Of a DNA stretch of 64,000 nt, positions 52,638-61,200 are shown piece after piece. Origin of the DNA: Streptomyces sp. NRRL S-340 (GTDB taxonomy: Bacteria > Actinomycetota > Actinomycetes > Streptomycetales > Streptomycetaceae); the NCBI RefSeq assembly GCF_000720185.1, contig NZ_JOIY01000034.1:62001-126000 (forward strand), given 5' to 3'. The notes below the pieces were generated by a model, which searched no databases, was not told the DNA's origin, and saw only the letters and a program-made list of their open reading frames with translations. Made by a program: the position numbers and the translations under genes. Positions within the stretch are counted from its first letter, which is position 1. Every line of letters begins with the position of its first letter.

Positions 52638-53582
52638 ATGACGGCACCCCCCGACATCCGCGCGCACCGGCTGCTGTACGGCTGCATGGGCCTGGGCGGC
52701 GGCTGGGACACCCTCCCGTACACCGCCGAGGACGTGGGGCGGGCCGAGGCGGCCGTCGAAGCGGCCCTGGCCGCGGGCATCACGGCGTTCGACCACGCCG
52801 ACATCTACCGGTTCGGCAAGTCGGAGGCCGTCTTCGGCGAGGTGCTCGCCCGCGCCCCGGGCCTGCGCGAGCGGATCACCGTGCAGACGAAGTGCGGTAT
52901 CCGGCTGCCCGAGGGCGACCGGGTGGGCCACTACGACCTGCGCGCCGCGAGCATCGTGCGCCGGGTGGAGGAGAGCCTGGCACGGCTGCGTACGGACGCG
53001 GTGGACGTGCTGCTGCTGCACCGGCCCGACCCGCTCGCGGACCCGGACGAGATCGCCGGGGCCCTCACCTCCCTGCACTCCCAGGGCCTGGTACGGCAGT
53101 TCGGCGTGTCCAACATGAGCGGGCCGCAGATCGCCTCCCTCCAGGCCCGGCTGGAGGTGCCGCTGGTCGTCGACCAGCTGGAGATGAGCCTCGCCCACCG
53201 GGACTGGGTGGAGGCCGGGGTGCTCTTCAACACCCCGGCCGCCGCCGGGACCGGCTGGCCGCCGGGGACGGTCGAGCACTGTGCGGCGGCCGGCATCCGG
53301 CTCCAGGCCTGGGGGGCACTGGCCCGGGGCCGGTTCGCCGAAGGCGACGACACCCCGGCCGGCCGGCTCGTCGCCGATCTGGCCCGGCGCAAGGGGACGA
53401 CACCGCAGACCGTCCTGCTGTGGTGGCTGCAGCGCCACCCGGCGGGCATCGCCCCGGTCGTCGGCACCACGCGCCCGGAGCGCATCCGCGCCTGCGCCGA
53501 CGCGGTGAGCGGCGAGACCCGCCTCTCCCACGAGGAGTGGTACGAACTGTGGGTGGCCGCTCGCGGCACCCCGCTGCCCTGA
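52638..53582 (+). CDS. Aldo-keto reductase (YdhF-like)
   Basis: 314 residues with the complete AKR tetrad: Asp52, Tyr57 (FDHADIYRFG), Lys85 (QTKCG) and His128 (LLHRPD). GVSNMSGPQIASL and LARRKGTTPQTVLLWWLQRHP complete the barrel and NADPH site. It reduces a carbonyl with NADPH. Transcribed 92 bases after the GMC gene with its own GGAG site, it could work with that oxidase to invert a hydroxyl by oxidation then reduction. It is the last gene I place in the cluster, with moderate certainty. Confidence 0.85.
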   Translation: MTAPPDIRAHRLLYGCMGLGGGWDTLPYTAEDVGRAEAAVEAALAAGITAFDHADIYRFGKSEAVFGEVLARAPGLRERITVQTKCGIRLPEGDRVGHYDLRAASIVRRVEESLARLRTDAVDVLLLHRPDPLADPDEIAGALTSLHSQGLVRQFGVSNMSGPQIASLQARLEVPLVVDQLEMSLAHRDWVEAGVLFNTPAAAGTGWPPGTVEHCAAAGIRLQAWGALARGRFAEGDDTPAGRLVADLARRKGTTPQTVLLWWLQRHPAGIAPVVGTTRPERIRACADAVSGETRLSHEEWYELWVAARGTPLP

Positions 53583-53642
53583 GAGCCGCGGACAGAAGCG
53601 CGCCCCGGCGGTCGGCGCCCGGCACGCGCCCTGCGCCGCGTG

Positions 53643-53683
53643 GCCGGAAGGCCCTGACAGCTCCGCCACCAGGACCTTCCGGC
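53643..53683 (+). terminator. Possible terminator at the cluster end
   Basis: GCCGGAAGG and CCTTCCGGC form a 9-base-pair stem with a 23-base loop, 61 bases after the AKR stop and before a convergent gene. The long loop lowers certainty. Confidence 0.35.
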
Positions 53684-53800
53684 ACCTTGCGACCGCACGC
53701 ACCGGACACCGCCCGCCGACCGGAACCCGTTTTCGTCCGCTGCTCTGCACCGCACGGCCTCGGCGCGACGGGCGCGCCCCGGCCGGCCGCCGCCTCCGGC

Positions 53801-54667
53801 TCAGCTCTCCTCCCGCTCCACGGGCAGCCACAGTTCGGCGTCCGCCCCGGTCCCGCCCTCCTGCGCACGGGTGCGCAGGATCTCGGGGCCGGGGCGGCTG
53901 CGGTACGGGTTGGAGGGGAACCACTGGGTGAACACGTCGTGCCACAGCATCTGGATGGCCTCGGGTGCCGGGCCGGAGGTGGTGAACACCGCCCAGGTGC
54001 CGGCCGCAACCGCCAGGGACGTCATGCCGTCGGGGACGGCGGCGGAGGTGATCGCCCCCTGGTAGTAGTCGAACTCGGTGCCCTCGGCGCGCGAGGGGTC
54101 GAGGCCGTCGCAGACGGCGACCACCCCGTGCGGTTCCTGGTCCGACAGCTTCTCCAGCCGCTCCAGGGCCGGCCGGCCCAGTCCGCGGATGAAGTCGGTC
54201 ATCGGCTGGTTCGGCCCCAGGTGCACCAGGGGCAGCCGGGCCTTGTACCCGACGACGGTGAAGTCCGGCCGGTCCACTACGCGATATCGCATGCTGCTGC
54301 TTCCTTCGACGGTGAGACGGAAGGACAGCCGGGGCTGGGAGACGAGTGCGGCACCCGTACGGCGGGCCTCGCCGGGCCCGACGCCGTGCATGGCGCGGAA
54401 CGCCCGGGCGAACGCCTCGCCCGAGCCGTAGCCGTGGCGCACCGCGATGTCCAGCAGCGAGTCGCGTCCGGCGAGGACCTCGGCGCCCGCGACGGTGAGC
54501 CGTCTGCGCCGTACGTACTCCGACAGCGGTATGCCCGCGAGCGAGGAGAACATCCGGCGCAGGTGGTACTCCGACGTGGTCGCGATCCGCGCCAGCGCGG
54601 CCACGTCGACGGACTCCGACAGGTGGTCCTCGATGTGTTCCATGGCCTGGTTGAGCCGCTCCAGCAC
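53801..54667 (-). CDS. AraC-family regulator with GyrI-like effector domain
   Basis: 288 residues from GTG 54667, preceded by a purine-rich AAGGAAGGGG stretch. Residues 1-105 hold the two AraC helix-turn-helix motifs (VDVAALARIATTSEYHLRRMF, LLDIAVRHGYGSGEAFARAF). Residues 125-288 form a GyrI-like ligand domain (MRYRVVDRPDFTVVGYKARL, ending in a beta-rich segment). This architecture is found in Rob/SoxS-like sensors of hydrophobic cations or drugs. It converges on the aminocyclitol cluster. A link to the cluster is possible but unsupported. Confidence 0.85.
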   Translation of the reverse strand: MLERLNQAMEHIEDHLSESVDVAALARIATTSEYHLRRMFSSLAGIPLSEYVRRRRLTVAGAEVLAGRDSLLDIAVRHGYGSGEAFARAFRAMHGVGPGEARRTGAALVSQPRLSFRLTVEGSSSMRYRVVDRPDFTVVGYKARLPLVHLGPNQPMTDFIRGLGRPALERLEKLSDQEPHGVVAVCDGLDPSRAEGTEFDYYQGAITSAAVPDGMTSLAVAAGTWAVFTTSGPAPEAIQMLWHDVFTQWFPSNPYRSRPGPEILRTRAQEGGTGADAELWLPVEREES

Positions 54668-54783
54668 TCCCGGTCCCCTTCCTTCCTTTCCTGTGTCCAC
54701 CACGCTAGGCAGCCGGTCCGGTGCCGGACCCGACATTCCGTGCCCGGATCGATCGGGTGCGCCGGCGGCCGGCCCGCGCCGGA

Positions 54784-55050
54784 TCAGGGCAGGTCACCGC
54801 GCCAGTCGAAGCGGCCGGGATCGGCGGGGCGGGGCGCGTACACCGTCCGGCCGCCGGGGCCGTACCTGCCTATCTCCGTCGGCAGGACGACACTGTCCGC
54901 GCGGGTGTGCGCGGGCCGGTCGGTGACGTCCAGCAGCAGACCGTCCAGCGGCCCGGCCACCAGTTGCGCGTAGCGGCGCCCGGGCCGGGGCGCGGCGTCC
55001 TCGTGGTCGGAGCCGTAGACCCGGCCCCGCATGAAGTCCTGCTCGTCCAT
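54784..55050 (-). CDS. Small conserved hypothetical protein
   Basis: 88 residues starting MDEQDFMRGRVYGSD. RYAQLVAGPLDGLLLDVTD and IGRYGPGGRTVYAPR look like a compact beta-rich domain, familiar as a Streptomyces hypothetical protein but without an assigned function. The start at 55050 is chosen because conserved-looking sequence begins there. It is divergent from the GNAT gene. Confidence 0.6.
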   Translation of the reverse strand: MDEQDFMRGRVYGSDHEDAAPRPGRRYAQLVAGPLDGLLLDVTDRPAHTRADSVVLPTEIGRYGPGGRTVYAPRPADPGRFDWRGDLP

Positions 55051-55185
55051 ACGCAACAGGGTCGCAGCCACCACTGACAGCGGGCCCGCCGGTGGACCGC
55101 GGGGGACGTCGTGGTGAACCGCGGACGGGCGGTGGCCGTGTTGTACTCGGACGATTCCCGCACGTCGAGGCAAGGGAGTGGGACA

Positions 55186-55986
55186 GTGGCGGATCTCGCC
55201 GAGTCGATCGAATCCATGGAGCAGCTCGCGGCCGTGTGGCGCATGATGGTGCTCGACCGCGACCCGGAGGCGGACGTACGGGACTTACCCGGGGTCGCCG
55301 TGCGCTGGGCGGACTGCCGGTTCGCCTTCTGGAACTGCGTCACGCTGACGGACGTCGGCGCGGACGCGGACCTCCTGGCCGAGCGGCTGGGCCGTGCGGC
55401 GGACGTCATGCGGGGCAAGGAGCACCCGGGCTTCCTGTGGGTGTTCGAGGACCTGCTCGACGAGGGGGCCCGGCAGGCGCTGCCGGCGGCGGCCGGGCGG
55501 GCCGGGCTTACACCCGCCTTCCCCGGTACCGGGATGGCCGGGGACATCCTGCCCCTGCCCGATCCGGTCCACCCCGACCTGACCTTCGCACGGGTGACCA
55601 CGGACGACCAGCTCCGGGCGTACGCGGACCTCAACTCGCGCGCCTACGGCTTCCCGCTGGAGGACGGCCGCGACGGGCTCCTCGGCTCCACGCTGTGGAA
55701 GGACGACGCGTACGCGTACCTGGCGCTGCGCGACGGAGTGCCGGTGGCGTGCGCGGCGGCGGTGGAGGCCGACGGCCGGCTGTTCGTGGCGCTGGTCGCC
55801 ACCGACCCGCGCCTACAGCGCCGCGGCTACGGCGAGGCGGTGACCCGCAAGGCGCTGCACGAGGGGGCGCGGGCCACCGGCCTGACCCGCGCCACCCTGC
55901 ACGCGACGGCCGCCGGCGCGCCCGTCTACCCGCGCATCGGTTTCCGTCCGAACTCCCCGATGCACTTCTACGCGCTGAAGGCCTGA
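55186..55986 (+). CDS. GNAT-family acetyltransferase with a TTA codon
   Basis: 266 residues from GTG 55186, which has AAGGGAG 7 bases upstream. The second half is the GNAT fold: FARVTTDDQLRAYADLN, AYLALRDGVPVACAAAVEADG, VALVATDPRLQRRGYGEAVTRKAL (the acetyl-CoA loop, RRGYGEA) and YPRIGFRP. The first half is a second, degenerate GNAT-like unit. Substrate unknown. Leu34 is encoded by TTA (55285-55287), so translation should depend on the bldA tRNA and be delayed to late growth. Confidence 0.82.
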   Translation: MADLAESIESMEQLAAVWRMMVLDRDPEADVRDLPGVAVRWADCRFAFWNCVTLTDVGADADLLAERLGRAADVMRGKEHPGFLWVFEDLLDEGARQALPAAAGRAGLTPAFPGTGMAGDILPLPDPVHPDLTFARVTTDDQLRAYADLNSRAYGFPLEDGRDGLLGSTLWKDDAYAYLALRDGVPVACAAAVEADGRLFVALVATDPRLQRRGYGEAVTRKALHEGARATGLTRATLHATAAGAPVYPRIGFRPNSPMHFYALKA

Positions 55987-56059
55987 GCGGACACGAAGCC
56001 CGCGCACGAAACCCGAGCACGCGGCCCCGGCCCGCGGCCCGCGCACGCTGCCCGGCGGG

Positions 56060-57079
56060 TCAGCGGGCCAGGACGCGGCGCAGCCAGCGCAGGCGTGCCG
56101 CGCGGGCGTCCCGGGAGACGGCGGTGTCCGGGGCGATCTGGTCGAAGCCGTGGAAGCCGCCCGACCAGACGTGCAGTTCGGCGTCGCCGCCGGCCCGCCA
56201 GAGGGACGCCGCCAGGGCCACGTCCTCGTCGCGGTAGGTCTCGGCCGCGCCCGCGTCGATGTAGAAGGGCGGCAGCCCTGCGAGGTCGGTGGCGCGGGCG
56301 GGTGCCGCGTAGGGCGGGACGCCGGGGGTGCCCCGGGTCTCGCCCAGCAGACAGGCCCAGCCGACGTCGTTGGCGTGCCGGTCCCACACGCCGCGGCCGG
56401 TCATCTGGCGGGCGGAGTGCGTGTCGTTGCGGTCGTCGAGCATGGGGCACATGGCGAGGACGCCGGCGAGGGCGGGACCGCCGCGGTCACGGGCCATGAG
56501 GGCGACGGCGGTGGCGAGTCCGCCGCCCGCGCTGCCTCCGGCCACCACGATCCGCCGCGGGTCGCCGCCGAACCCGTCGATGTGCCGGGCCACCCATTCC
56601 AGGCCCGCGTAGCAGTCCTCCACCCCGGCGGGGTAGGGGTGCTCGGGCGCGAGCCGGTACCCGGCGGAGACCACCACCGCGCCCAGCGGCGCCGCCCATT
56701 CGCGCAGCACGCCCGCGAGTCCGGTGCGGTGTGTCCCGCCGATCATGCCGCCGCCGTGCAGGTGGTAGACGACGGGGGCGCCCTCGCGCAGGGAGGCGGG
56801 GCGGGCGACGAGCAGGGGGACGGCGGGGGCTCCCGCGGGGCCGGGCACGCGCCGCTCGTGCACGTCGAAGGCGCCGCCGTCGCTCAGTTCCTCGTCCGTG
56901 GGGTCGGGGGAGGTGCCGGCGAGCAGGGCCCGCCAGCGGGGGACGTCGGCGGGCGAGGACGGCTCGGCGCCGGGGGGAACGGCCGGGCCGTCGAGGAAGG
57001 CCGCCAGCTCGGGGTCGAAGGGTACGGGCGGACCGGTGGGAGCGGAGCGGTCCTGGTGGGGGGTGCGGGGGTGGTGCAT
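56060..57079 (-). CDS. Alpha/beta hydrolase of the hormone-sensitive lipase family
   Basis: 339 residues from ATG 57079 (AAGGAA upstream). YHLHGGGMIGG gives the HGGG oxyanion motif, VVAGGSAGGGLA the nucleophile Ser, and the C-terminal GGFHGFDQ the catalytic His. These define type IV esterases that cleave short acyl esters. SAGYRLAPEHPYPAGVEDCYAGLEW is the typical cap region. The gene lies 26 bases downstream of the P450 gene on the same strand, so the two are probably co-transcribed and may act on one small molecule. Confidence 0.88.
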   Translation of the reverse strand: MHHPRTPHQDRSAPTGPPVPFDPELAAFLDGPAVPPGAEPSSPADVPRWRALLAGTSPDPTDEELSDGGAFDVHERRVPGPAGAPAVPLLVARPASLREGAPVVYHLHGGGMIGGTHRTGLAGVLREWAAPLGAVVVSAGYRLAPEHPYPAGVEDCYAGLEWVARHIDGFGGDPRRIVVAGGSAGGGLATAVALMARDRGGPALAGVLAMCPMLDDRNDTHSARQMTGRGVWDRHANDVGWACLLGETRGTPGVPPYAAPARATDLAGLPPFYIDAGAAETYRDEDVALAASLWRAGGDAELHVWSGGFHGFDQIAPDTAVSRDARAARLRWLRRVLAR

Positions 57080-57105
57080 GTGTTCCTTTCCGTGCGGGGG
57101 CCTCG

Positions 57106-58320
57106 TCACCAGGTGACCGGCAGTTCGTGGACGCCGTAGATGAGCATGTCGTGTTTGAACGCGACGGCGTCGTGGGGCACCGCGACGCGCAGGTTCGGGA
57201 ACCGGCGCAGCAGTGCGGGGTAGGCGAGTTGCAGTTCGGTGCGGGCCAGGTTCTGACCGAGGCACTGGTGGACGCCGTGTCCGAAGGCGAGGTGCCTGCG
57301 GACGTCGGCGCGGGCGGGGTCGAAGCGGTCGGGGTCGGTGAAGACGGCCGCGTCACGGTTGCCGGCGGCGTTGGCCAGGATCACTCCCTCACCGGCACGG
57401 ACCAGCCGGCCGCCGACCTCCACGTCCTCGGTGGCGACGCGGGCCAGTCCGCTGTGCGTGATGGTGAGGTACCGCAGCAGTTCCTCGACGGCGGACGCCA
57501 CCCGGGCGGCGTCGCGGCTGTCACGGACGAGGGCGAGCCGGGCGGGGTCGCCGAGGAGCACGAGGGTGCCGAGCGCCGTCATGTTGGCGGTCGTCTCGTG
57601 CCCGGCGACCAGCAGGGACACGGCGATCTCCACGAGGAGGGCGGAGCCGAGTTCGCCGCCGCGCACTCGTTCCACCACCAGGGAGCTCAGCAGGTCGTCT
57701 CCGGGCGACCGCTCCTTGGCGGCGATCAACTCGCGCAGGTAGGAGGCGAGTTCGGCGCGGGCTGCGGTGAACTCGTCGACGGTGCTGTCCCGGGCGATCA
57801 TCGCGCGGGCCGCGTCCTGGAACAGCGGCTGGTCCTCGCGGGGCACCCCGAGCAGTTCCCCGATGACCAGGGAGGGCATCGGCAGCGCGAAGTCCTCGAC
57901 CAGGTCGGCCGGAGGGCCCGCGGCCTCCATGCGGTCCAGCAGACCGTCGATGATCTCCTGGATCCGGGGGGCCAGCGCGGCCACCCGCCGGACGGTGAAG
58001 TGCCCGGCCAGCATCCGTCGCTGACGCGCGTGCTCGGGGTCGTCCTGGGTGACGAACGCCTGGATCTCCGCGGCTCCCTGCGCCTTGAAACCCGCGCTCG
58101 GCGAGGGGAAGCCGGGCCGGGAGGGGTCGGCGCTGAAGCGGGGGTCGGCTAACACCGCGCGCTGGTCGTCGTGGCGGGTGACCAGCCACGGGGTGCTCCC
58201 GTCCCAGATGCGCACCCGCGCGGGGGCCTCACGCTGTCGCAGTTCCGTGTACAGCGCGGGCGGGTCGAAGGGGCAGCCGGCCGTACGGTCGGCCGGAAAG
58301 GCGGGGGGTGACGAACTCAT
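57106..58320 (-). CDS. Cytochrome P450 with a TTA codon
   Basis: 404 residues of the soluble actinobacterial class. I-helix AGHETT (239-244), ExxR (Glu280-Arg283) and heme loop FGHGVHQCLG with ligand Cys353 are intact, as is the usual QDDPEHARQRRML at about 92-104. The pattern is CYP105/CYP107-like. No ferredoxin gene adjoins. Substrate unknown. Leu57 uses TTA (58150-58152), so expression should be bldA-dependent. GAAGGAAC precedes the ATG at 58320. An esterase gene follows in the same direction. Confidence 0.92.
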   Translation of the reverse strand: MSSSPPAFPADRTAGCPFDPPALYTELRQREAPARVRIWDGSTPWLVTRHDDQRAVLADPRFSADPSRPGFPSPSAGFKAQGAAEIQAFVTQDDPEHARQRRMLAGHFTVRRVAALAPRIQEIIDGLLDRMEAAGPPADLVEDFALPMPSLVIGELLGVPREDQPLFQDAARAMIARDSTVDEFTAARAELASYLRELIAAKERSPGDDLLSSLVVERVRGGELGSALLVEIAVSLLVAGHETTANMTALGTLVLLGDPARLALVRDSRDAARVASAVEELLRYLTITHSGLARVATEDVEVGGRLVRAGEGVILANAAGNRDAAVFTDPDRFDPARADVRRHLAFGHGVHQCLGQNLARTELQLAYPALLRRFPNLRVAVPHDAVAFKHDMLIYGVHELPVTW

Positions 58321-58361
58321 GTGGATGTTCCTTCTGCTGTGGAAGTACGCGGACACCTGAC

Positions 58362-58385
58362 ACAAACATGTGCCATACAAACATG
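58362..58385. promoter_or_regulatory. Paired ACAAACATG words in the P450/NPP1 divergent spacer
   Basis: ACAAACATG at 58362-58370 and 58377-58385, 15 bases apart, in an AT-rich patch just upstream of the P450 start. Direct-repeat arrangement suggests an activator or repressor site for the P450-esterase pair. Confidence 0.4.
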
Positions 58386-58525
58386 CTTCAGGAGAAACCT
58401 TAAGCGCGCGGGTCCCGCCCGGCGGGCCGGAGCGTCCGGGCACCCTTGCACCGCCCACCACCCTGTGCCAGCTTGATGGTGCATCAACTCACCTGCCTTG
58501 CTCGTCAGTTGGGAGGACTCCCGCC

Positions 58526-59287
58526 ATGCGCCGACGGTGCGTCCCGCTCCTGTCCCTGCTCGGTGTGCTGACCCTGGTCTCCCTGGTGTTCCCCGCGCAC
58601 GCCGACGCCGCCGTCCTCACGCTGCTGCCGCAGAACGCCGACGGTCTCGAACAGACCTTCTCGCCCGCCTACGACTACGACGGCGACGGCTGCTACGCCA
58701 CCGCCGCCATCGGTGCCGACGGCACCCTCAACCCGGGGCTGCGGCTGGGCGGTGACGTCAACGGCCACTGCCACGACTACGCCCAGCTGGCCAACGCCAA
58801 CACCTACTCGCGGGAGAAGTGCGACCAGGGCTGGTGCGCGGTCATGTACGCCAGTTACTTCGAGAAGGACCAGGCCACCCTCGGCCCGGCCGCGATCGGG
58901 CACACGCACGACTGGGAGCACGTCGTGGTCTGGATCAACGACAACCAGGTCAAGTACGTCTCCGTGTCCCAGCACTCCGGTTACCAGGTGGCGTCCGCCT
59001 CGTCGGTGCGGTTCGACGGCACCCACCCCAAGATCGTCTACCACAAGGACGGCGTCTCCACGCACTGCTTCCGGTTCGCCGGGAGCAACGACGAACCCCC
59101 GGAGAACGTCACGGGCGGCTGGTTCTACCCGCGGCTGGTCGGATGGAACGGCTACCCCGCGGGCTTCCGCGACAAGCTGATGGGCGCGGACTTCGGCGCG
59201 GCCACCATCAAGATCAGGGACGGCGACTTCGCGTACGCCCTCGCCCACTCCATGCCCGCGGGCATCCCGTTCGACCCGAACGCCTGA
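58526..59287 (+). CDS. Secreted NPP1-like (necrosis- and ethylene-inducing type) protein
   Basis: 253 residues with a signal peptide (about 5-27). GHTHDWEHVVVWI matches the NPP1/NLP heptapeptide GHRHDWE with Thr in place of Arg. It is preceded by VMYASYFEKDQ and followed by VSQHSGY and PKIVYHKDG, as in the family. Two cysteine pairs could form disulphides. In plant-associated microbes NLPs bind glycosylated sphingolipids and permeabilise plant membranes; many actinobacterial members are non-toxic or untested. GGGAGGA precedes the ATG. Confidence 0.88.
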   Translation: MRRRCVPLLSLLGVLTLVSLVFPAHADAAVLTLLPQNADGLEQTFSPAYDYDGDGCYATAAIGADGTLNPGLRLGGDVNGHCHDYAQLANANTYSREKCDQGWCAVMYASYFEKDQATLGPAAIGHTHDWEHVVVWINDNQVKYVSVSQHSGYQVASASSVRFDGTHPKIVYHKDGVSTHCFRFAGSNDEPPENVTGGWFYPRLVGWNGYPAGFRDKLMGADFGAATIKIRDGDFAYALAHSMPAGIPFDPNA

Positions 59288-59444
59288 CAGCCCCGCCGGG
59301 GCACGTCCGCGCCCCCGCTCCCACGCTTGCCTCCTCCGCCGCCCGGTGACCGCCCTCGCCGCGCGGCGGAGGCGGTCGTTAGGGTGTCCCAGGCGGTTGG
59401 CAAAGAAATGGTCAAGCCGCATGGAACCAGCGAGGGAGACAAGC

Positions 59445-59930
59445 GTGGGAGCTGCACGCATGAGCAACACACCGCTGCCGGGCATCGGCACGCGCTACGA
59501 CCTGACGACCCGCGAGCAACGCCGCCTGTCGGTGGTGGCCCACCGGGACGGCACCCGGACGCTCAGCGCCTACCGGGAGGACGACGCCGACGCGTGCGCG
59601 CTGTCGGTGCGGCTGACACCGGGCGAGTCGGAGAGCCTCATCGACGCGCTGATGCCGGCGCACCACAGTCCGAACCTGCTGTCGACCACCGAACTGGGGC
59701 TGGTGGCCGAGCGGATCACACTGTCCGCCACCTCGTACTGGAACGGCAGGGTGCTGGGCGACACGCAGATGCGGACCCGGACCGGCGTGTCCATCGTGGC
59801 CGTGCTGCGCCGGGCGGAGGCGGTGCCCTCCCCCGGCCCCGACTTCCGGCTCGCCGGCGGTGACGTGCTGATCGTCATCGGCACCCTGGAAGGCGTGGAC
59901 GCTGCCGCCGGAATACTCGGGCGGGAGTGA
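59445..59930 (+). CDS. KhtT-like regulatory subunit of a cation/proton antiporter (TrkA-C domain)
   Basis: 161 residues from GTG 59445 (GAGGGAG upstream; ATG 59460 also possible). The N-terminal half starts PLPGIGTRYDLTTREQRRLSV. The second half is a TrkA-C (RCK-C) ligand domain: GVSIVAVLRRAEAVPSPGPDFRLAGGDVLIVIGT. Such subunits gate KhtU-type antiporters in response to cyclic di-AMP or cations. It ends 4 bases before the antiporter gene, confirming the pairing. Confidence 0.87.
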   Translation: MGAARMSNTPLPGIGTRYDLTTREQRRLSVVAHRDGTRTLSAYREDDADACALSVRLTPGESESLIDALMPAHHSPNLLSTTELGLVAERITLSATSYWNGRVLGDTQMRTRTGVSIVAVLRRAEAVPSPGPDFRLAGGDVLIVIGTLEGVDAAAGILGRE

Positions 59931-59934
59931 CCGC

Positions 59935-61200
59935 ATGCACTCGACCGCTGTCTTCCTCATCGAGTTCGGCGCGATCCTCCTCGGACTCGGACTGCTCGGC
60001 CGGTTCGCCGGGCGGCTGCGCTTCTCACCGATCCCGCTGTACCTGCTGGCCGGGCTGGCCTTCGGGGAGGGCGGGCTGCTGCCGCTCGGGGCCAGTGAGG
60101 AGTTCGTCGCGATCGGCGCCGAGATCGGCGTCATCCTGCTGCTGCTCATGCTCGGTCTGGAGTACACGGCCAGCGACCTGGTCTCCAACCTGAAGACCCA
60201 GTACCCGGCCGGTCTCGTCGACGCCGCTCTCAACGCGCTGCCCGGCGCTCTCATGGCGCTGCTGCTGGGCTGGGGGCCCGTGGCGGCCGTGGTGCTCGCC
60301 GGTGTCACCTGGGTCAGTTCCTCCGGCGTCATCGCCAAGGTGCTGGGCGACCTGGGCCGGCTCGGCAACCGCGAGACACCCGTGGTGCTGAGCATCCTCG
60401 TCCTCGAGGACCTGTCCATGGCCGTGTACCTGCCGATCGTGACGGCGCTGCTCGCGGGCAGCGGTCTGGCGGCGGGCAGTGTCACCCTGGCCATCGCCCT
60501 CGGTGTCGCCGGGCTGGTGCTGCTGCTCGCGGTGCGCTTCGGCCGGCACATCTCCCGGTTCGTCTCCAGTGACGACCCGGAGAAGCTGCTGCTGGTCGTA
60601 CTGGGCCTGACGCTGCTGGTCGCCGGTGTCGCCCAGCAGCTTCAGGTCTCCGCCGCCGTGGGGGCGTTCCTGGTCGGCATCGCCCTGTCGGGTGAGGTCG
60701 CCGAGGGCGCGCACCATCTGCTCGCACCCCTGCGCGACCTGTTCGCCGCGGTGTTCTTCGTCTTCTTCGGCCTGCACACCGACCCCGCGGACATCCCGCC
60801 GGTCCTCCTGCCCGCCCTCGCGCTGGCGGCCGTGACCACCCTGACGAAGATCGCCACCGGTTACTGGGCGGCCAGGCGGGCGGGTGTCTCGGTGAAGGGC
60901 CGCTGGCGGGCGGGCGGCACGCTGGTGGCGCGCGGTGAGTTCTCCATCGTCATCGCCGGGCTCGCCGTCACCGCGGGGACCGAGGCCTCGCTCGGCCCCC
61001 TGGCCACCGCGTATGTGCTGATCCTCGTCATCATGGGTCCGCTGACCGCCCGTTGGACCGAGCCGCTGGCGCTGCGCCTGGTCCGCGCGCGGGGCCCGGA
61101 GGCGCCCGCGGAACCCACACGTCAGGACACCGCGAAGGCCTCCGTCCCGGCGCCGCGCGGTGCGGTGGAACACCGGCAGGACACCGCCGGTCCGTCCTGA
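59935..61200 (+). CDS. CPA2-family potassium/proton antiporter (KhtU-like)
   Basis: 421 residues with about 12 membrane helices. RFSPIPLYLLAGLAFGEGG, GLEYTASDLVSNLKT, TWVSSSGVIAKVLGDLGRL, SILVLEDLSMAVYLP and FVFFGLHTDPADIP follow the KefB/KhtU pattern; the Asp of LEDLSM belongs to the ion path. A 40-residue hydrophilic tail replaces the RCK domain, which is supplied by the separate KhtT-like protein. It probably exports K+ or other monovalent cations in exchange for protons. Confidence 0.9.
   Translation: MHSTAVFLIEFGAILLGLGLLGRFAGRLRFSPIPLYLLAGLAFGEGGLLPLGASEEFVAIGAEIGVILLLLMLGLEYTASDLVSNLKTQYPAGLVDAALNALPGALMALLLGWGPVAAVVLAGVTWVSSSGVIAKVLGDLGRLGNRETPVVLSILVLEDLSMAVYLPIVTALLAGSGLAAGSVTLAIALGVAGLVLLLAVRFGRHISRFVSSDDPEKLLLVVLGLTLLVAGVAQQLQVSAAVGAFLVGIALSGEVAEGAHHLLAPLRDLFAAVFFVFFGLHTDPADIPPVLLPALALAAVTTLTKIATGYWAARRAGVSVKGRWRAGGTLVARGEFSIVIAGLAVTAGTEASLGPLATAYVLILVIMGPLTARWTEPLALRLVRARGPEAPAEPTRQDTAKASVPAPRGAVEHRQDTAGPS

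Noticed and set aside
31580..53582. Classical aminoglycoside (2-deoxystreptamine) cluster
   Set aside because: There is no 2-deoxy-scyllo-inosose synthase and no radical SAM or methyltransferase genes; EEVS plus amylomaltase and amylases point to amylase inhibitors.
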